From positions 26,637,023 through 26,701,022 of the forward strand of contig CM060200.1 in assembly GCA_030562195.1 (NCBI GenBank): 64,000 nucleotides of DNA. The letters are read 5' to 3'. The position numbers and the translations under genes are program-made. This document shows, piece by piece, positions 48,901-62,500 of this stretch. Within the stretch, counting starts at the first letter, position 1; the number at the start of each line of letters is the position of its first letter. The DNA comes from Nipponacmea schrenckii. Taxonomy: Eukaryota > Mollusca > Gastropoda > Lottiidae. The notes under the pieces were generated by a model. It did no database searches. It was not told the DNA's origin and saw nothing but the letters and a program-made list of their open reading frames with translations.

Positions 48901-51900
48901 TACCTTTAATTTGGTAAACGCTGGTACTTGCCGAACCCCATGTCATGAAGGCCAATACTCGGAAAAGGTTGGTTTTTTTTTTGTTGTGAATTCTATAATA
49001 ACTTATGAGTTATTATTCGTTACGAATAGTTGTAGTTGTATAAACAATATTATATCATATAACCTATGCTTCCTTGTTTTAATACAAAATGATATAATTG
49101 TAGAGTTATATAGCTTTACTTCTCCCTCAACCACTACGAAATATAGTAAGTTAAAACAGGCTGTTCACTATATACTGATATCTCCAGTAAATATACAGGG
49201 AAACTGCTTCTTGGTACACTTCATATCAACTGCATTAAAACATCTTCATGTCAAAGATTCATCCGATTCGCAGCATCCTCATGTTCCTAAAGCAACGTTT
49301 GGATTCATGTATATATCCATATATGATAAATTGATCACTTTTCATTAGCAACGGAACGAAGATTTACAATATAATAATAATCGGATCGTTGCTAAAGGAA
49401 CATGGCGCTATATAAATGTCTTAAATCACTATGCACGTGCATTTACCCTCTTGCTCTATTTTTAAAAGGTGATGATAGATTATATACTTCAAGAAACAAA
49501 GACTAAATGTCTCAGTTTAGGAAGTTTGGAATTTTTAAAGGGTTATTCAGTAGGTTCTTCCGCCTTCTATATTCTAATGGGAATTTTTACTTACATTTAT
49601 TGAATACTTTTGGTGTTGGACTTCTCGAATGTTTTTAAAGGTACTATTTATCGGTAACTTTTTTCAGACGAATTTCTTTTTCCAGAAACAGCCAATCTTA
49701 CCATTTTTGTTCGATGGACCTATAAATCACCTTTATGTAACCACCCCCATCCCCCTTTTATTTTTTCTAATTATCATCATTTAGTTATTTATTTTTATAT
49801 TTTGTTGTATTATGTATTTTTTCCTTTATATTCTGTGTTGTTTTGGAATTTTTATTCCGAAAGACACCCGTATGTTGGCGTAATGGCTTGGATATTGGCG
49901 CTAGGAACATTTTATTTTATATGGATAATAATTATCCATATTTTAGCCTTCTATTTCACTACTAATTTAGCTTTGATTTGACTTCATAATCATCCAAAAT
50001 AATGATAATAATAATTAATGATTTTAATATTTGAAAAACGTTTATTTGAATACATAAATATATTTTAGCATAAATGTAAATATTTTTAATGCTGATATTT
50101 ATTCATGCAAATATTTATATTTAATGTTAATATTTATTCATAATATTATTATTTATTTATATTTTTTGCATAATATGAAAACAATTATTATCGTGTTAAT
50201 ATTTACATCTTTATTTATTGATATATCAATGCCTAATGATATTTATATACATGTATTTTAATTTTTAATTTTTATTTATTTTTTTTGTAACCGTTTCTTT
50301 ACTGAATTATCTTTTTCAAAAATGACTAGTAAAATAAAGTAAAATATAGTAAAAAGATCGCTGTAATCTGGCATGAAAACTTGTGCTATTCTTTTTCTTT
50401 TGTCTCAAATATTTTCTTCTAAATAATTTCTACTATCATTGAGATATTGTTGGCTTCCTGTAGTATCTAAACTCTAATTCTAAAGAAATCTATTATAATA
50501 TTTCCAGTGGATGAGCGATGATCAAGAATACATGAATCCCGACGATATGCAAACTAACGGGTAAGCATACAATTTTATATTTACATTTATTTATTGAGAT
50601 AATAAATTTGTCAAACTCTTTGATTTTAGTTTGATTGTTTTTGAATATTTTTGCTTTTCGTTATTATTTACGACCAATATTGTTCTGAACAGCGGAACAA
50701 ATGTTATGTAAAAATATGTTGTTTTAAATGTTATTTGGTTGTTATGTTGCTTCGTAAATGCTACTGTGGATTCGGGAGATCAGGATAGGCGCAACTGTAT
50801 ATCTGAATATTTGGGTGATTCTCTCTGTAACAATTTCACACTATTACACTATATGATTTCAGTAGTCTGACTTCTAATGTACCAATTATACAAACACATA
50901 TTAAAAAACGACCGAGAAGGGATCGTAAATCTCATTCTTGGTACTATTTATGTAAGTTTATAGATGTTCCCCTGTTTTAAATCCTACCCCATTTTAAATA
51001 CTGTGCATTTTTTCATTTACTGACGGTCAATTTATTAATATGATTATTTTATATTTTCGTCGGAGCACTGATGACATTTTTACATTTTCTAGCAGATCAA
51101 TTTAAATTTTCAAGAAAACTTAACAAAATCTAAATCATAGTGCATGTAGAAGCATAAATTGAAGCGAATTACTTCAAAACAACCACATAAATCTTTTTTT
51201 GTAGTTTTTAAAGGAAATAGACAATACTGTCACAATTAAAAAATTTGAACTAACCGTGATAAATTAAGCAAAGCTAATTTATTTTCCCAAAATTCACGTA
51301 ATTTCTAACATTCAAACACAAAGGTTTATTGGGTACCGCAAAATGATAATACATCCTGTCTTAAATAAATTTGAAAATACAAGTTATGTCCCTTATACCT
51401 GCCAATCATTTGAATTATTTATTATTTAATATTGACAATTTTCTATCATTGTTTATTTATTTCAATTTATTCCATTAATTAATATCTATGTAATTATATT
51501 CCCTATTTTTTTTTTTTTTTGTTGTTTGAATATTTGTGGATGATTGTTTTGTGGCATTATTGTTGTTATCATTTATTTAATGAAATAATAAATAAATCAG
51601 ATCAATATATTGCTCAAATTTAAAACCTTCATTCCAATGTCACACACAGGAAGGAACGATAACTCTGTGAAGGATTGCAAACATTCGTGACACGAGGCAT
51701 ATATTATATTATATATTTAACTTGGTTTTGTGTTTACATGATAAAACCATATGATAAGACTGAAACGTGGCATTACGTTTACATGATAATACCATATAGT
51801 AATACTGTCCCTATACTATTGTAGTACACATTTCTTAATTTTCCCAATTTTAATATTTTGACTTTTTGGGGTTTTTTTCAGAGAGATTGACGGTGAGTAC

Positions 51901-53714
51901 TTTTTTTTAAAAATATATTTCCTTATTAATGCAATACCATATAATGCCGGTCTATTGTCCTACATCTTGATGTCAGCGATTGACGGTCTATTGACCTATA
52001 TCTCGATTGACGCTCTATTGACCTACATCTCGATGTCAGCGATTGACGGTCTATTGACCTACATCTCAATGTCAGCGATTGGCCGTCTATTGACCTACAT
52101 CTCGATGTTGTCTATTTACGATCTAATGACCAACATCCAGATATCAGCCTTGGCAGTTTAATGACCTATATTTCTATGTCAGACATGGATAGTTTAATGA
52201 CCTATATTTCTATGTCAGCCATGGATAGTTTAATGACCTATATTTCTATGTCAGACATGGATAGTTAAATGACCTATATTTCTATGTCAGACATTGATAG
52301 TTTAATGACCTACATTTCTATGTCAGCCACGGGTAGTTTAATAAACTTCATCTCGATATCAGCAATTGACAGATGTCAGCGATTGGCTGTCTAATGACCT
52401 ATCTCTATTTCGTTTTTTTTTTTTGTTTTTTGGGTTTTATTTTAAATTTGATTATCCAATTGTCAATATTTAAAACAATAAAGGACAATGACACAAATTT
52501 TAATGATTGAAATGCTGGAAACTTGATATCGGCAATGTCTAAAGACAAGTGAAATCGGCAGATGAAATTGAAACGCTTTAATCTTCTTTCAATATTGCAG
52601 CAGAAAATAGATACAGATAATCTGGGTAAGACCATGATGGACAAAGTCTGTCCTTGTATAATATCACTGGTGTATCCGTATTGCTTATCCCTTACTGGGT
52701 TGTGTTTACCTTCTCTTTACATGTATATACATTATATACCTCATATACTTTCATTACAGAAAAATACCAAGAGCGCCTGGTTTAAATCGACAATGGAAAT
52801 AAAATCTTGTTTCAAATGTTGATTTTTCTGTAAAAGAAATATATTCTCTAAATTTCGGTTTTCTATGACTAAAATTTGGATTTTCTATTCCTAAAATTTG
52901 GTTTTTTTATTGGTTTTTCTATTCTTCAAATTTGATTTTTCTGTTCCAAAAATTTGGTTTTTCTTTATTAGTCTTTAATTTAAATTTCGTTCATAAATAT
53001 CGATCTTCTGAAACAAACGGCGATTAGTTTCTGTCAACAAAAGAAATACTCACTTCAACACTGTCATGGTTCCTTGGGTCATTCGCTTAGTAGCAAATAA
53101 TAACTAGGTTCAAATGGTACTCTTATTTAACATCATCTTCTTTTGAAATTACTCTCATTATGTATATAACTACATAGTTAACTTATAGATTCAAACGCAT
53201 TCATTCATTATCATGTATCCCAATGGATGTGATTAACACCATCTTCATCATGTCTTGTTGTTCGGGAATCATTCCTATTCATCGTTAAAAACCCCTAGTT
53301 TAAACAAACAGTTATAACCTAATAAACTGCTACCAATTACTAAGGAACAGTCGTTGCCTATTTGAACAACATGTTAATTTTAGCCAGGTTATGCATTTCG
53401 GGATCTCAGCATCGACACACATTACATCAAAATAATACAAACAGGAAGTCTTATAGATCCATTGCTCAGAGTTACAATTAAGACATTGAGAGGATGCACA
53501 AGAATCGCTTGATCAGCCTCATACACTTTTCTTGGTTTGGACAACCACTGTTTGCTTTGGTTCACTCAAGTCGCAATCCAATGTGGCTTTTTCAATATGA
53601 GAGGATATGACATTGTATCGATTTGAATCATTCATTAACATTAATTGATCATTTACTAATGTGGTATTGAAGGATTTTTATTATATTTCAGATGAACTTT
53701 ACGAAGAACTTTAA
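42922..53714 (+). CDS. FYB1: FYB/ADAP-like adaptor with one helical SH3 domain
   Basis: Ten exons: 42922-43852, 44652-44718, 45118-45255, 45641-45776, 46144-46206, 47293-47452, 47774-47826, 50508-50560, 51882-51892, 53692-53714 (stop TAA). All junctions are GT-AG and phases close; with the Met-Ala exon the product is 546 aa. From the N terminus there are: an acidic EVYDDG motif; a Ser/Pro/Lys-rich region with SPTSPVSPKP and PPPAKPPKL, matching the Pro-rich part of FYB1; acidic Tyr motifs (ELYDDIG, EEYADVG, ETYDDC, EVYEPIDEE); a Lys/Glu helix (KERKKREEKEKKDQEKK); a helical SH3 domain at ~448-515 (SGDKVDIIRMDKNPPGKW, then GYVDSSNVEV), aligning with the ADAP domain; and a tail with EYMNP and DELYEEL. 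Vertebrate FYB1 is a cytosolic scaffold linking SH2 proteins to integrin activation; only one of its two hSH3 domains is present here. YDD and YMN motifs suggest SH2 binding (inference). Confidence 0.9.
44240..44545. repeat. Dispersed foldback repeat in FYB-like intron
   Basis: GTCTGTGGTTGCTGCA at ~44320 and TGCAGGAACCACAGAC at ~44425 are inverted partners about 90 bp apart. Relatives carrying GCAGGAACCA or its complement lie at ~2030-2275, 58900-59035 and 60426-60600. Probably a small MITE family. Confidence 0.6.
51950..52400 (+). repeat. ~34-bp VNTR-like array in FYB-like intron
   Basis: About a dozen units of GTCTATTGACCTACATCTCGATGTCAGCGATTGAC type, the later ones changing to AGTTTAATGACCTATATTTC. 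It begins ~60 bp after the 11-nt microexon. The frame read through it is repeat-derived. Confidence 0.85.
52845..52975 (+). repeat. Short tandem repeat AAATTTGGTTTTTCT
   Basis: Four to five degenerate units of ~26-40 bp around AAATTTGG(T/A)TTTTCTATT within the last FYB-like intron. No other signal is seen. Confidence 0.65.
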
Positions 53715-53988
53715 CACAAAACTAATGACGGTGCTAACTTACGCTTCATAATTCATTTTTGAATTCGATTTTATTTATTTCGTTTTAAAATATTTTTTAT
53801 TTTTTAATGTATGTAAATTGGAACTGCTACATTTTCATTATATCTACACGATTACAATAATTGAACTGACAAAATGTTAATATTGGATACACTGAAACGC
53901 TTTTTAGAACAAAAAATATTTGTAATAAAGGGAGATAAATGAATCCCTGTCGTTAATGGGTGTGTAGCCTATTATAATTTCACTTCCA

Positions 53989-53994
53989 AATAAA
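53989..53994 (+). promoter_or_regulatory. Candidate polyadenylation signal of the FYB-like gene
   Basis: AATAAA about 275 bp after the stop codon. An earlier AATAAA lies near 53930. Either would give a short 3' UTR; the choice cannot be made from sequence. Confidence 0.45.
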
Positions 53995-55589
53995 CATGTG
54001 AAACTCTGAATCAAACAAGCTTAAATAGCACTGATATACTTTATCTTTACCATAACTTATTACATAATTAGTTTTTAATTGTTATTTATTAATTAAGTCC
54101 ATTGAACTGATTATAAGATTGTAAAACACAGAGAGATGATTCCGTAAACTGCTGACTGATACCGGAAGCAAATACAGTGCATCTTGAATGTGGATGGCCC
54201 TATATATTTTAGTATGGGCGTCTTATGGTTGGCAACCGGGGCTGTTTTGTTTCAGTGCAGCGTTTGACTATTAGTATATTCAGAACCTCCAAATACTGGA
54301 AAAGCAAAACTCGTTGGCCCCTGATGGAAATTAGTAAAATAACCTCGAGCCAAGTCACTGTACCATCGAGAGACCACAGAGTTTCTGGATTACATGTATT
54401 TGGATTTTATTTTTTTACGATATAAGAATGCAAGCTTTACTTATTTTGGTAAAGATAAATCCATTATTTATTTATTTTTAGGTATAATTATTTATTTGCC
54501 TTGCCTTGATGTCATTTCTTATCTTTAGTTTTATTTTTTTTTCGCAAGAAATATCAAATGTCGGCAAGGAATTACAACTGTTTAACTAGCTAGTTTCTAT
54601 GGTCAATTCATAAAACTGATAGGAGAAACGGTGTATTGCTTAGTATACGTTGATTAGGTGGCATGATTTTCTCTATTGCTGAAACCAGCCAAATAAATAA
54701 TCTATTTATTGATTCATGTATTTAATTTTTAGTACGTTATAAAGGAATACTACATAATTCAAAGTTACCAACAATGTTAATAAAAGTATATCAGTTGGAC
54801 TTACCCGGTGCCATGACTGAAAAAAAATCCATATAATTAGACTATGACATAATTTCCATCAAACTAAGTAATTACTGAGAGTCTCTTTCACCGTTTCATT
54901 ATGAAATCATTCCCTAGTATTGTAAATCACTGATGAATAGACTCATTTTTGTCAATTTTAAAAATAGTATAGTTATGTGAATACACAGGGTAGTTTTATA
55001 ATTAAACAAGGTGGCGAGATAAACCTTTATCGTAGATTTCAAGTTTTGTAATTCAATCCGTTCAATGGATCAGAATACCATTAAAATAAGTGTAATTTTA
55101 GTTTACGAAACGAAGCGTTTCAATGTACATTGTAAATATTTATACTGTTAGCTTATATCGTATCATACACCAAACTGGTCATCGTTCCACGTTCCACGAT
55201 GTGTTTACTGATTTGTTAACTTGAGACGGAGACCTTACACGTGCATTACTCGATTCTCATTTTTGTTTCACTGATTAAGTTAGAGCCAATGAAAGTCACG
55301 TCAAGTATTGGGTTTTGAATACGGAGTATAGGGAGGTAATCCTTCAGAATTTAGGCTTCCCAGGCCCAATTATTAACTTTTAAGCAATACGATAATATGG
55401 CTCGTCCCTTAATGATTCATAGGTACACCACTATCGACCCCAACGGACCACTGTATTCTGTACTCATATTTGTAATATAAAACTGTTATTAATTGTTTCA
55501 ATGTGTTGATAGACTGTGCTTGTCATCTATATCATCTCTTTCATTTACTTTTATAATAAACTTTGTTAATGCTATAGTGCTCTTTTTTG
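53995..55589. other. Intergenic, no feature recognised
   Basis: AT-rich spacer between the two convergent genes. A 66-codon frame at 54225-54425 is GC-richer than its surroundings but has no recognisable content. Confidence 0.5.
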
Positions 55590-55895
55590 ACGGTATTTAT
55601 ACCAATATTGTCCCTAGAAGCATATCCCTTGCTCTGTGATCCTAGAGTGGAACTTGTTACCGAGCTATTTTGATATATATTGAGAATCATTTTTAGCAAT
55701 ACTTTAATACCCATTTTGTCCCTAGAAGCATATCCCTTGCTCTGTGAGCCTAGAGTGGAACTTGTTACCGAGAAATTTTGATAATATATTGAGAATCATT
55801 TTTAGCAATATTTTAATACCCATTTTGTCCCTAGAAGCATATCCCTTGCTCTGTGATCCTAGAGTGGAACTTGTTACCGAGCTATTTTGATAATA
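55590..55895 (+). repeat. 109-bp tandem array, left half
   Basis: Three units, with GTCCCTAGAAGCATATCCC at 55610, 55718 and 55827. The array is cut at a TA by the Tc1 element and resumes after it. Confidence 0.93.
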
Positions 55896-57430
55896 AACTG
55901 ACGTCCAAAAGAAACTTTACCAGAGTTTGAAATCACTCTTGCTAAAAAACAACAAAACATAAGTACATGAAGTAAAGTGTATTAAAAAGATCAATAAATT
56001 GACATAATCAACCCTAAATATGACAATCATACCGCGGCCGAGAATGAGGTCAGAGCCCCCCAAAGTTGGGTGTTGTACAAAATTCGAGCTTTCAGAATTA
56101 TGAACAATAGACAGAGTACATAAACAGTCGCTCACATTCCATAACAAGTCATTAGTAGCGTGTGTGACCACCAAATGCCTCAATACACGCAAAAGCTCTT
56201 CGACGCATAGAAAAAGTCAGCCGTCTGATGAGGTCTCGTGGGATTTGACGCCATTTTCTTGGAGGGCCAAAATCAGTTCTTGGCGGTTGGCTGGAGTGTG
56301 TGGTCGTTGTCGAACACGACGATCCAAGAAGTCCCAGAGGTGTTCTATTGGGGACATGTCAGGTGAGCATGCATGCCACGGTAGGACGTTGATGTTGTTG
56401 TCTGCGAGGAAGTTAGTGACAATTCTAGCTGTATGAGGTCTGACGTTGTCATGCTGATAAATGACACCACGCGGCTGCTGTTGGAGAAATGGTAGGACAA
56501 CTGGACGAAGAATGTTCTCCATGTAACGCTGAGCTGTCAAGTTTCCGTCAACGATGACCAGTGGTGTCCTCTCCTGCCCACAGATCCCTCCCCACACCAT
56601 GACACTCCCTCCACCATAGGGTACGATCTCCTGAATGCATCACGCCGCCGTTTGCCCACCCCTTCGGCGGTAAACACGTTGTCTTCCATCAGCCCTAAAC
56701 ATACACAATCGACTTTCGTCAGTAAAGACAACCCTCTGCCAGTCACGTCGTTGCCCACGTCGTACAGTCCGGACCCATCTCAATCGCAGACGACGATGTT
56801 ACGCTGTCAATAGCTGTCCTCTGTATGGTCTAAAAGCCCTGATTCAATGAGCCCTGAGTCTCCTGGACACTGTCTGTCGGCTAACCCTGTGACCTTAGCC
56901 ATTTGTCGCCGATGACGTCACTGTGAGGAAGCGATTTCTGAGGTGCAAGGTACGTAAGTACCATTCATCACGGGGCGTAGTCACCCTGGGTCTGCCTGTT
57001 CTTGGCCTGTCAGCAGTCCGCCCTGTTTGTCTGTAACGTTGCATCAAGTTGGTAACGGCAACACGGGAGCAACCGAAGGTTCGTGCGATATGGGCGTGGG
57101 TGGCTCCCATCTGCACCATACCGAAGGCTCGTTCACGTTGTTCAACTGTGAGTCGTGGCATTTCTTTTGCGGTTTAATATCAATGTGGATGTCTGACTTG
57201 CCGTAGCAATCGTTTTATACCCTTATCAGCACGTGCATTTGTCCGTGGTTCACGTGATTTTTGCTTTTTCGCGTGTTATCTCATAAACATGTGACAGATG
57301 ATTAACATTTTCTCCTTTCACTATTGTTGTCTTAAAGTTATGTAATTTATATAGAAATTCATCAAAAAAAAATTATACTTTATCTAAAATTTATATTTTC
57401 AGTTGGTAAAGTTTCTTTTGGACGTCAGTT
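55896..57430 (-). mobile_element. Tc1-like DNA transposon, 1,535 bp
   Basis: Perfect 27-bp terminal inverted repeats start AACTGACGTCCAAAAGAAAC at 55896 and mirror at 57430. TA at 55894-55895 and 57431-57432 is the target duplication. Removing the element and one TA restores the flanking 109-bp repeat exactly (GATAATATATTGAG as in other units), so both ends are certain. The transposase reads on the minus strand and is broken. Confidence 0.97.
56152..57161 (-). pseudogene. Decayed Tc1-like transposase
   Basis: The frame opens with MPRLTVEQRERAF at 57161 and carries a helix-turn-helix (GCSRVAVTNLMQRYRQTGR) and a GRPR linker. After frame changes the catalytic core appears in pieces: FTDESR (first Asp, around 56725), HDNVRPHTA (second Asp) and SPIEHLWD (Glu), with 34 residues between the second Asp and the Glu, the DD34E pattern of Tc1. 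The last shift, near 56245, separates this from the family-like end IPRDLIRRLTFSMRRR..GGHTRY and the TAA at 56152-56154. At least three frame disruptions mean no full-length enzyme can be made. Normal length would be about 335-340 residues. The enzyme cuts and pastes the element at TA sites. Confidence 0.93.
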
Positions 57431-57752
57431 TATATTGAGAATCATTTTTAGCAATATTTTAATACCCATTTTGTCCCTAGTAGCATATCCCTTGCTCTGT
57501 GATCCTAGAGTGGAACTTGTTACCGAGCTATTTTGATAATATATTGAGAATCATTTTTAGCAATACTTTAATACCCATTTTGTCCCTAGAAGCATATCCC
57601 TTGCTCTGTGATCCTAGAGTGGAACTTGTTACCGAGCTATTTTGATAATATATTGAGAATCATTTTTAGCAATATTTTAATACCCATTTTGTCCCTAGAA
57701 GCATATCGCTTGCTCTGTGATTCTAGAGTGGAACTTGTTACCAAGCTATTTT
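57431..57752 (+). repeat. 109-bp tandem array, right half
   Basis: Three further units, with GTCCCTAG at 57473, 57582 and 57691. With the left half this makes six units at a 108-109-bp period. The last unit decays into GTTTATACATAG. Confidence 0.93.
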
Positions 57753-59570
57753 GTTTATACATAGAAAATCCTTCTCAACAATAAGATTATAAAGAATGTC
57801 TATATGTATATATACATAATTATATTTAATACAAATAAGAATACAACCTATAAACTATAAAAATACTAAATATAAAAACATAAAATATTTGAAATGTTAA
57901 ATTTCAAAACCAACGTCTGCGAATTTCAAACGAAATTATTCACTGAAGCACAAACAATACAAACTATGATGTATAACATACCATCCATCAAGTCTTACCA
58001 GTCAATTAAATTCCTACCCGTACACACAGAGCGTATCTCCATAACTAATAGCAATCTTAACCAATTACCATACTATGATATACTACATGTATTATGACAC
58101 TCCAAAAAGAGAATTGATGGTATCAAGAATTCCTTTATAATGCAATTATATCAAATGAAGTTAAGAAAAAATTATAATTGCACATATGAACGACAATATT
58201 ATTTTCCACGAAGATTTCAGAAATACTGTCTGTTACTGTAACAAATTACAGAAGTAAAATAAACAAAGTGGGCACAAAAAGTATATTTTTGATTAAAATT
58301 TAGTAAACAGTCAAAGCATTTATTGTAAATAATATTGTTTCAACAAATATTATTTTCTTGTTTTATTTCATACATAAAAATATCTAAAGTACTGGCACAG
58401 AACAAATCACAATAGTAACAGTAAATTGCATTATTGCTTATAATATTTCCAACACTAAAATTGTTATAAAGTATAAGATATGTCTTACCAAGCAAGAAAA
58501 CCATACTGGAATTGTTCCAAATAAATTTTCATTCAAAGGAAGGGCAATAAGTTACATTATTTTCTACTAAAAAACACATTTTTACATTTACATTGGCATA
58601 TAATATAGTTTTTATCAACCCTTATTTTCAACCCTTCAAGTTTTGATTGCACATGAAAATATTAGCTCAATTATTAAGTTTTGTTGTAATATATTATCAT
58701 AGCCATAAAACTGACTTATTTTAAATCAAAAACCTTCTAAATACATGTACATTTAACATCTGACTTAATATTCTATCTAAAACCCAACCCAACCCTCATT
58801 ATCAATAATTACTATGAATTGAGATATTCTTCCTCCATATTATAATAATGCTATATGTTTCTATTATAAAGAGATTTCTAAAATGTTTAAGTGTATCGGA
58901 ACACTGACTGCATTAAATAACACCACACTGCAGTTCCTGCAATTCCAATCAAACTAAGTGGGATCATTAACACCTAGTATTAGTGGAATTACAGGAACCA
59001 GACCTCTGAATGTTAATTGCAATGATTCGAATAGAAGCTGACAGTCTTCCACATGCACATATACAGAAAACCTCTATGCAATCCCTTGAATTTTTTTTTT
59101 TTAAATGTACTAAATATAAATAACTATGTAATTGTCAAATAAAGTTAGGATTTCTTACAAAGGGTTTTACTTGCACAGCAACATAGACTTAAATTACAAA
59201 GCATGAACTACAACCACTAAGTCCATTAAGTAAAATTCAAGCTTCTGTCTCTTTGTCATACAAAGTCTAGGAAGTACACAAGATTTCAGCTCACTAAGAT
59301 ACACAACATGAACTTTAAGTACATATGTTTTGTTGTACAAAACTTTCAAAAAAGTTCTGTTCATAGAAGATCCACAAGGTAGAACGATATGTACATAGGA
59401 TCTTGAGAACCAAACAGTTTGTCGCTCAAAGTGTACAAAAGGACTAATAAAACATTTGAGGCTTTTGTTTCACAGGAAGTCTTGATTAAGTAGAAAGGTT
59501 TTGTTCTGTTAACTAATCTAGCAGTTCAACACAAGTATCAGTCTATCACAACATATTTCAATTTCACAGT
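57753..59570 (-). other. WLS: Downstream flank and probable 3' UTR of Wntless
   Basis: No coding exon is seen. On the minus strand AATAAA occurs at 58362-58367 and 58319-58324, which would give a 3' UTR of ~1.2 kb. A copy of the GCAGGAACCA foldback family lies at 58900-59035. The 67-codon plus frame at 57894 is not supported. Confidence 0.4.
58900..59035. repeat. Dispersed foldback repeat copy
   Basis: CAGTTCCTGCAATTCCA and TGGAATTACAGGAACCAG are inverted partners ~50 bp apart. Same family as 44240-44545; here it would lie within the Wntless 3' UTR. Confidence 0.55.
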
Positions 59571-62500
59571 CTATTCCTGAGCTTCTTTACTAATAAACGA
59601 AGTCAGGGCCGATGTATCTGTGGGTATTTGTGTTAGTTGGACTTCTTCTTCTTGACTTCCATCACTTGTATCTGAGTTGTGACAAAAAATAAACATTAAT
59701 CAAACACAAAACACTTGACACAAAACTGACAAACAACAAAAAATTGACGTATTAACTTATTGGTGACAAAAGCTCGAGTCAGACTTAAGAGTAAAACTTG
59801 ACCTTGTTGTATCTTGTGACATGAATTATTAGATAAGGAAACCTCAAACTTACCATTTGTCTGTGTATACTGTTTATGTGATGGGGCATATAAACTCAAC
59901 AATCCAATAACATAAACATTCCACATTCCATAAACACCTAGAGATATAGAATTTAATAAATAAATAAACATCATATAAACACCTAGAGATATAGAAAATA
60001 ATAAACAAGACAAACCATAAACACTTATAGATATAATAAATAAATAAACACCAACAGGGATTATAATAAGAAAACATCCAAAAGATACATAAAGACTTCT
60101 GGGTACAATTTAATGTTCCTTGCTTGAGAGAATATTACTGATTATATGGAGATATTACAGTAAATTCTAACAGTCAGAAAATATCTGACTAAGATCCTAA
60201 GAGTTAATTTACCTGTCAAAAAAGCACTGGAATATTCCAAACTTATTCCATCATCTCCCCACTTCCACTGCCCTTCACTGACTTGACTGATGATAAAAAA
60301 TATTACAGTCAGAGCAGCACACAGTAGAGTTAACACCATCAAAAACTTGAACCGGAAAATCAGGCCCTGAAAGATCATAAAGATATGAAGTCAAAGTACA
60401 CAAAAATAGAATATCAAAATGTCAGTAAAAGGGATAGTAAGGTTTTCAAAAAAATATATGTTCATCCGTGACACTGATAGCATCAATTTGAACCATCCAA
60501 TTTTCAATCATACATCTGTGGTTCCTGCATTCAACTTCAACAAAGTGTTTCATAACATCACTTATCCCTTAGGCATTTTATAATTAAAGCATCATTCCAA
60601 CAAATGAGTGAGATACAAACTTACCAAGTAGAAGTTCTTTCTCAAGTTACTCATCTGGGGTAGAGCTGTTTTTTTAGCACTGATGTTTTTGAAGACTCTG
60701 TATATCATGTATGATAGAAACAGGAAGTAAGTACAGGCAGCTACACCAGCCAGGATAATAAATGCCAGCTAAAATATAGTTAAGGAACTTATATTCCTAA
60801 GTTTACATGATTCCACATGTTTATCTAAATTCTTTTACAAATACATTGACACTCCTGAAAAAATTTGCCACGTGTGGGATCAACCGGTTTCTGTGATTTG
60901 GAAAAGTAGCTATTTTGGCAATGCAGGTTAAAAACATATTTTCTAGCATGTTTCAAAGTAAAGGATACAGCAAGATGGGTTCCAGTTTCTGACACCCAGA
61001 TAGTATAGAATGGATTTGCCAACTGCATTCCTCTGAAATTACAGAAATCATAAATGAAATGAATGGGATAATGAAGACAGGCAACACCATGCAGGTTGCA
61101 AGTCTACTCTTTTACAATTTCCAAATGTCGAGTGATTCTTAAACTGAACTGCATTTAGCGTACCGAGCTGCTTTTTCCATGTTAAATATCATAAGAGATG
61201 TGAGAAAAAGTAAAGTAACCTGCTAAAGTATTCAATGATGATTAAAATTCTAATTTAAAAATTAAAGCTCAATCAAACTGTTGATTTAATTGACTTACTT
61301 TTCACACATTTCAAATATAAACATACAGAGACAACCAAACACAACTGATGTTAGATGCTTCCAATAACTTCTCAGGTTATTCTTCGGTACTGAATCCTGG
61401 AATTAAGGTTGCATAGAGATAATCACATTAACTATGGTCTCTGCACTAAGAAGTAAGTGACTGATGCTACCAATGTCAGGTGTACACAATACTAATCTGC
61501 ACCTTTTTGGTATAATCAAATTGATGTTTAAGATCAAAGATATAAGGAGATGGCACGGTGTTTCTAAGGCTCAAATTACTGATTAGCTAAGCTAATGAAT
61601 TTCCTGATTCTGAGACTAAGATATGACTGGTCAAACGAATGGCAAATTTTTCCCTATACAGAAAACTTACCATGATATGTTCACCAGCAAAGATCATCCA
61701 GAATGAGAGAAGAGTGGCATAGAAACCACCTTGTCTTATATCTGATAGTATACTCATCCAGGGTAGGTTAAACCATATAGTCAACCATTCTAAAGGACCT
61801 GAAAATAGTTCACAATTAGTAAAACACAAAGGCTTAATTTATTGATGAAATAGACAGAAAAAGTTGCCAAATATATAATAGAAACTGAAAGTTATTTTCA
61901 CAAAACAACCATTTGTTTTAAATTCTAATTTAGAATTAAATACTCTAGAAGATTGCATTTCTTAAAACATCTTACAAAAATAATATTTGTTTTATTGTAA
62001 ATAGATTAAAAGGCTTTAAATAAACCAACAAAAACAATTCACAAAAGATAATTTGGAGATGTGGATGGAATTAAAACTCTTTGAGGTTCATTGGGAAAGG
62101 CCACACTAGGTAAAATACATCTAAGTCAAGATAAAGGGATATTGGTTAAAATAATACTTACAATTCATGATAGACAACACAATACCTAGAGTCAACAAAG
62201 TCCTGAAAAAAATAAAAATGATATGAGAAGTCAACAAAATCATACCAAAATAGATCTATTGTCTTGTTTTAGAACACTATATTAACAACGTAAACATCTT
62301 GTTATCATAATACAGAATTTACACAGCTCATGAGAATAATTTGAAAGAAATATGATTCATTAATCCACAACCTTGTAGATCATTTAATGAAAAATTGTAA
62401 AGAAATATTGTTAATATTTTTCTATATCATTGTGCCCCATGGTTTAAGAGCCAGGCCAAATGACCAGCTGATCAAGGTTTGTCTAAACCCTTTGTCTAAT

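Noticed and set aside
48911..49348. 145-codon frame in a FYB-like intron
   Set aside because: No recognisable domain or clear splice sites, and part of it (around 49280-49320) matches an inverted segment at ~14640-14700, so it is probably a dispersed repeat.
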